DNA of 15,511 bases from contig CALKHV010000110.1 of the NCBI GenBank assembly GCA_937988865.1, positions 1-15,511 on the forward strand, given 5' to 3'. This DNA is from an uncultured Propionibacteriaceae bacterium. Lineage in GTDB: Bacteria; Actinomycetota; Actinomycetes; Propionibacteriales; Propionibacteriaceae. This document shows positions 14,034-15,511 of the stretch, one piece after another (within the stretch, counting starts at the first letter, position 1; every line of letters begins with the position of its first letter). A program made the translations under genes and the position numbers. The notes under the pieces are model-generated. The model saw only the letters and a program-made list of their open reading frames with translations, had not been told where the DNA came from and did no database searches.

Positions 14034-15142
14034 ACAAGTTGAGCGTCCGACTGGTGCTCTCCCACGTGCTGGTCGCCGTGGTGGGCGGATTGGCAACCTT
14101 CCTCGTGGTCCGCGCGCTGGCACCGGCCCTGTTCGACGCCAGCCTCCGCCACACTCCGTTCGCGGGCTCAGGCCGGGGCGGAGGAAACATGGGTGCAAAT
14201 CAGGCGCTCCGCGACCAGTTCGCCCAAGCGATCGACCAGTCGCTGATCATCGGCTCCCTCGCCGGCGCGGCTGCGGCCGCACTCCTCGGCGCGGTCCTGG
14301 CCTATCGGATCATCCGCCCCTTGAGGACGATGCGCATCGCGACGTCAGAAATGGCTCGCGGACGCTATGACGTCCCCGTGGCGATTCCTCACGAATCCGA
14401 ACTCGCCGCCCTGGCCAACGACGTCAACACTCTTGGCACGGCACTGGCCGAGACCGAGGCGAGGCGCGTCAGACTGTTGGGCGAGGTGGCCCACGAAATG
14501 CGTACGCCCCTCACCGTCATCGACGGCTACGTGGAGGGAATGATCGACGGGGTCCTCCCGACGACGTCGGCAGAGCTCATGCAGGTCAGTGGAGAGGTGC
14601 GGAGGCTGCGCCGACTCGGTGACGACCTGACGGCCCTCTCGAGGGCTGAGGAGGGCCGATTCGCGCTGGTGCCGATCGAGGTGGATGCCCGTGAGGTGGT
14701 CGTTCCCGCAGTCGAACGGCTCCGTTCGCAGGCTGACGATGCCGGGCTGACGCTGACCATGAACCCCGGAACTGAAGGCCTGCCGGTCAAGGCCGACCCC
14801 GACCGCATCGCCCAGGTGGTGACGAACCTCGTGGGCAATGCCTTCCGTGCGACCGAGGCGGGCGGAACGGTGACCGTCACGTGCGCGCGAACGGCACACG
14901 ATGTGGTCATTGCCGTGGCCGACACGGGAGTGGGTTTGGACGCGGCCGAGTTGGACAAGGTTTTCGAGCGCTTCTACCGCGCACCAGGCGGCCGGACATG
15001 CGGCCATGACACCGGTTCGGGCATCGGTTTGACCATCGCCCGGGGCATCGTGCGTGCCCACAATGGGGAACTGACGGCGGCATCCCCGGGCCTGGGCAGG
15101 GGCGCGACGTTCACTGTCACCCTACCCATGGGTGATGGTTGA
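14030..15142 (+). CDS. sensor histidine kinase
   Basis: This 370-residue membrane kinase is the partner of the preceding regulator. TM1 covers about residues 8-30, a short external loop runs 31-70, TM2 about 71-95, followed by a HAMP linker (92-145). The H-box is GEVAHEMRTPL with H155; the ATP-binding domain shows N-box NLVGNAF (266-272), G1 DTGVGLD (298-304), F-box FERFYR (312-317) and G2 GSGIGLT (329-335). All catalytic motifs are intact. The external loop is only about 40 residues, contains GSGRGGGN and few potential metal ligands (H41, M54), and has no recognised sensor domain, so sensing may occur near or within the membrane. The start overlaps the regulator's stop by 4 bases. Confidence 0.95.
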
Positions 15143-15179
15143 GTGGCGCCCGGCCTACGGACAACTCCGCGCCCGCTCA
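15140..15179 (+). terminator. hairpin after the two-component operon
   Basis: TGAGTGG-CGC from 15140 can pair with GCG-CCC-GCTCA ending at 15179, about 10 bp with one wobble and one bulge and a loop of about 19 bases. The stop TGA forms the base of the stem. The long loop and absent U-tract make this only a candidate. Confidence 0.35.
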
Positions 15180-15224
15180 CTGTGCACAGGTTGCCATTCA
15201 ATGACGCTCCGTGACGTGAAGTGA

Positions 15225-15233
15225 TGCTAGACT
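15225..15233 (+). promoter_or_regulatory. extended -10 promoter giving a leaderless mRNA
   Basis: TGCTAGACT has the TGn extension followed by TAGACT, a TANNNT hexamer. The hexamer ends 6 bases before ATG 15240, so the start site falls on the start codon. No Shine-Dalgarno sequence precedes the ATG. A -35 is not visible, which is normal for extended -10 promoters. Confidence 0.5.
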
Positions 15234-15247
15234 GAACGCATGTTCGA
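15232..15247. promoter_or_regulatory. LexA-like SOS box over the start site of the DUF222-type gene
   Basis: CTGAACGCATGTTCGA matches the actinobacterial/Bacillus-type LexA consensus TCGAAC-N4-GTTCGA at 10 of 12 defined positions, with a perfect right half. It overlaps the end of the -10 element and the ATG at 15240, ideal for repression. Some mycobacterial 13E12-family genes are known LexA targets, which supports the call. The mismatched left half leaves doubt. Confidence 0.5.
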
Positions 15248-15511
15248 TTTGATGACGCGGGACGCAGAGCCGGCTTCGCGGGCGCCGTCGAGGCCGTTGA
15301 CGCCGGACGCGATGGCTGCCCTCGACTCGCTGGATGTCCCCGACCTGGTGGACGCCCGCGGTGTGATGGACGCGATGCTGGACGCCCGTCAGGCAGTGAA
15401 ACGGGCCAGGGTGACCGAGTTCAGGTTGGCGGCGACCTACGCCGATCTGCACGGGGTGCTGCGTCCCGCGGAGTGGACGCCGAAAGGCGCGGAACGGCTG
15501 GTCCAGGTCGG
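15240..15511 (+). CDS. DUF222/13E12-type HNH endonuclease family protein, N-terminal part (cut by window edge)
   Basis: The frame is open from ATG 15240 to the window end, 90 codons, with strong third-position GC bias. The start reads MFDLMTRDAEPASRAP, followed by a region with ALDSLDVPDLVDA and the helical segment ARQAVKRARVTEFRLAATYADLHGVL. That last pattern is characteristic of the N-terminal DUF222 region of 13E12-repeat proteins, which usually end in an HNH nuclease domain; that domain would lie beyond the window. These genes are often present in several copies per genome and some are mobile or SOS-regulated. Here a leaderless promoter with a LexA-like box precedes it. The family call rests on recalled resemblance of a short segment. 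Confidence 0.58.
   Translation, partial: MFDLMTRDAEPASRAPSRPLTPDAMAALDSLDVPDLVDARGVMDAMLDARQAVKRARVTEFRLAATYADLHGVLRPAEWTPKGAERLVQV

Noticed and set aside
15198..15452. Minus-strand open frame of 84 codons near the right edge
   Set aside because: It overlaps the LexA-like box, the promoter and the plus-strand DUF222-type frame, which has better codon bias and a family-like helix.

Overview
The window looks like chromosomal DNA of a high-GC Gram-positive bacterium (Actinomycetota). Coding regions are GC-rich with strong third-position G/C bias, GTG and TTG starts occur, several -10 elements sit so close to the start codon that the mRNA would be leaderless, and the protein set is typical of the phylum (transaldolase starting MTNPLQALSDAG, a DUF222/13E12-type reading frame, a CsoR/CstR-type operator). 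A member of the Propionibacteriales is my best guess, from recalled resemblance only. I see no rRNA, tRNA, insertion sequence, phage gene or CRISPR array.

Layout. (1) 1-1835: the tail of a possible upstream frame, then a NERD nuclease-domain/superfamily 1 helicase-like protein (+). (2) 1845-3968 (-): transaldolase, a four-helix membrane protein and a rhodanese lipoprotein; the last two form a sulfur operon behind a promoter whose spacer holds a CsoR/CstR-like operator. (3) 4083-5312 (+): cytochrome P450, divergent from the rhodanese. (4) 5322-6302 (-): pirin. (5) 6415-9219 (+): P2A (Ca2+-type) P-type ATPase. (6) 9256-10982 (+): a CBS-pair protein translationally coupled to an ArsB/NhaD-type permease. 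(7) 10997-12270 (-): NapH-like polyferredoxin coupled to a small anchored protein. (8) 12453-13211 (+): secreted DUF2202 ferritin-like protein with a Met/Gln/Gly tail. (9) 13320-15142 (+): OmpR-type response regulator and sensor kinase. (10) 15240-end (+): 5' part of a DUF222/13E12 HNH-type gene under a leaderless promoter that overlaps a LexA-like box.

The most coherent candidate system is 10997-15142. The divergent intergenic region between the polyferredoxin operon and the DUF2202 gene carries two oppositely oriented blocks of CTTCA/TGAAG repeats at 11-bp spacing, the geometry expected for an OmpR/PhoB-family regulator, and such a regulator with its kinase is encoded immediately downstream. 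I infer an envelope redox or metal (possibly copper) stress module: signal to kinase to regulator to a secreted ferritin-like metal-handling protein plus a membrane electron-transfer unit. The other regulatory signals worth attention are the CstR-like operator at 4017-4032 and the LexA-like box at 15232-15247. Two of the three convergent gene junctions are closed by hairpins built from the stop codons of both genes.
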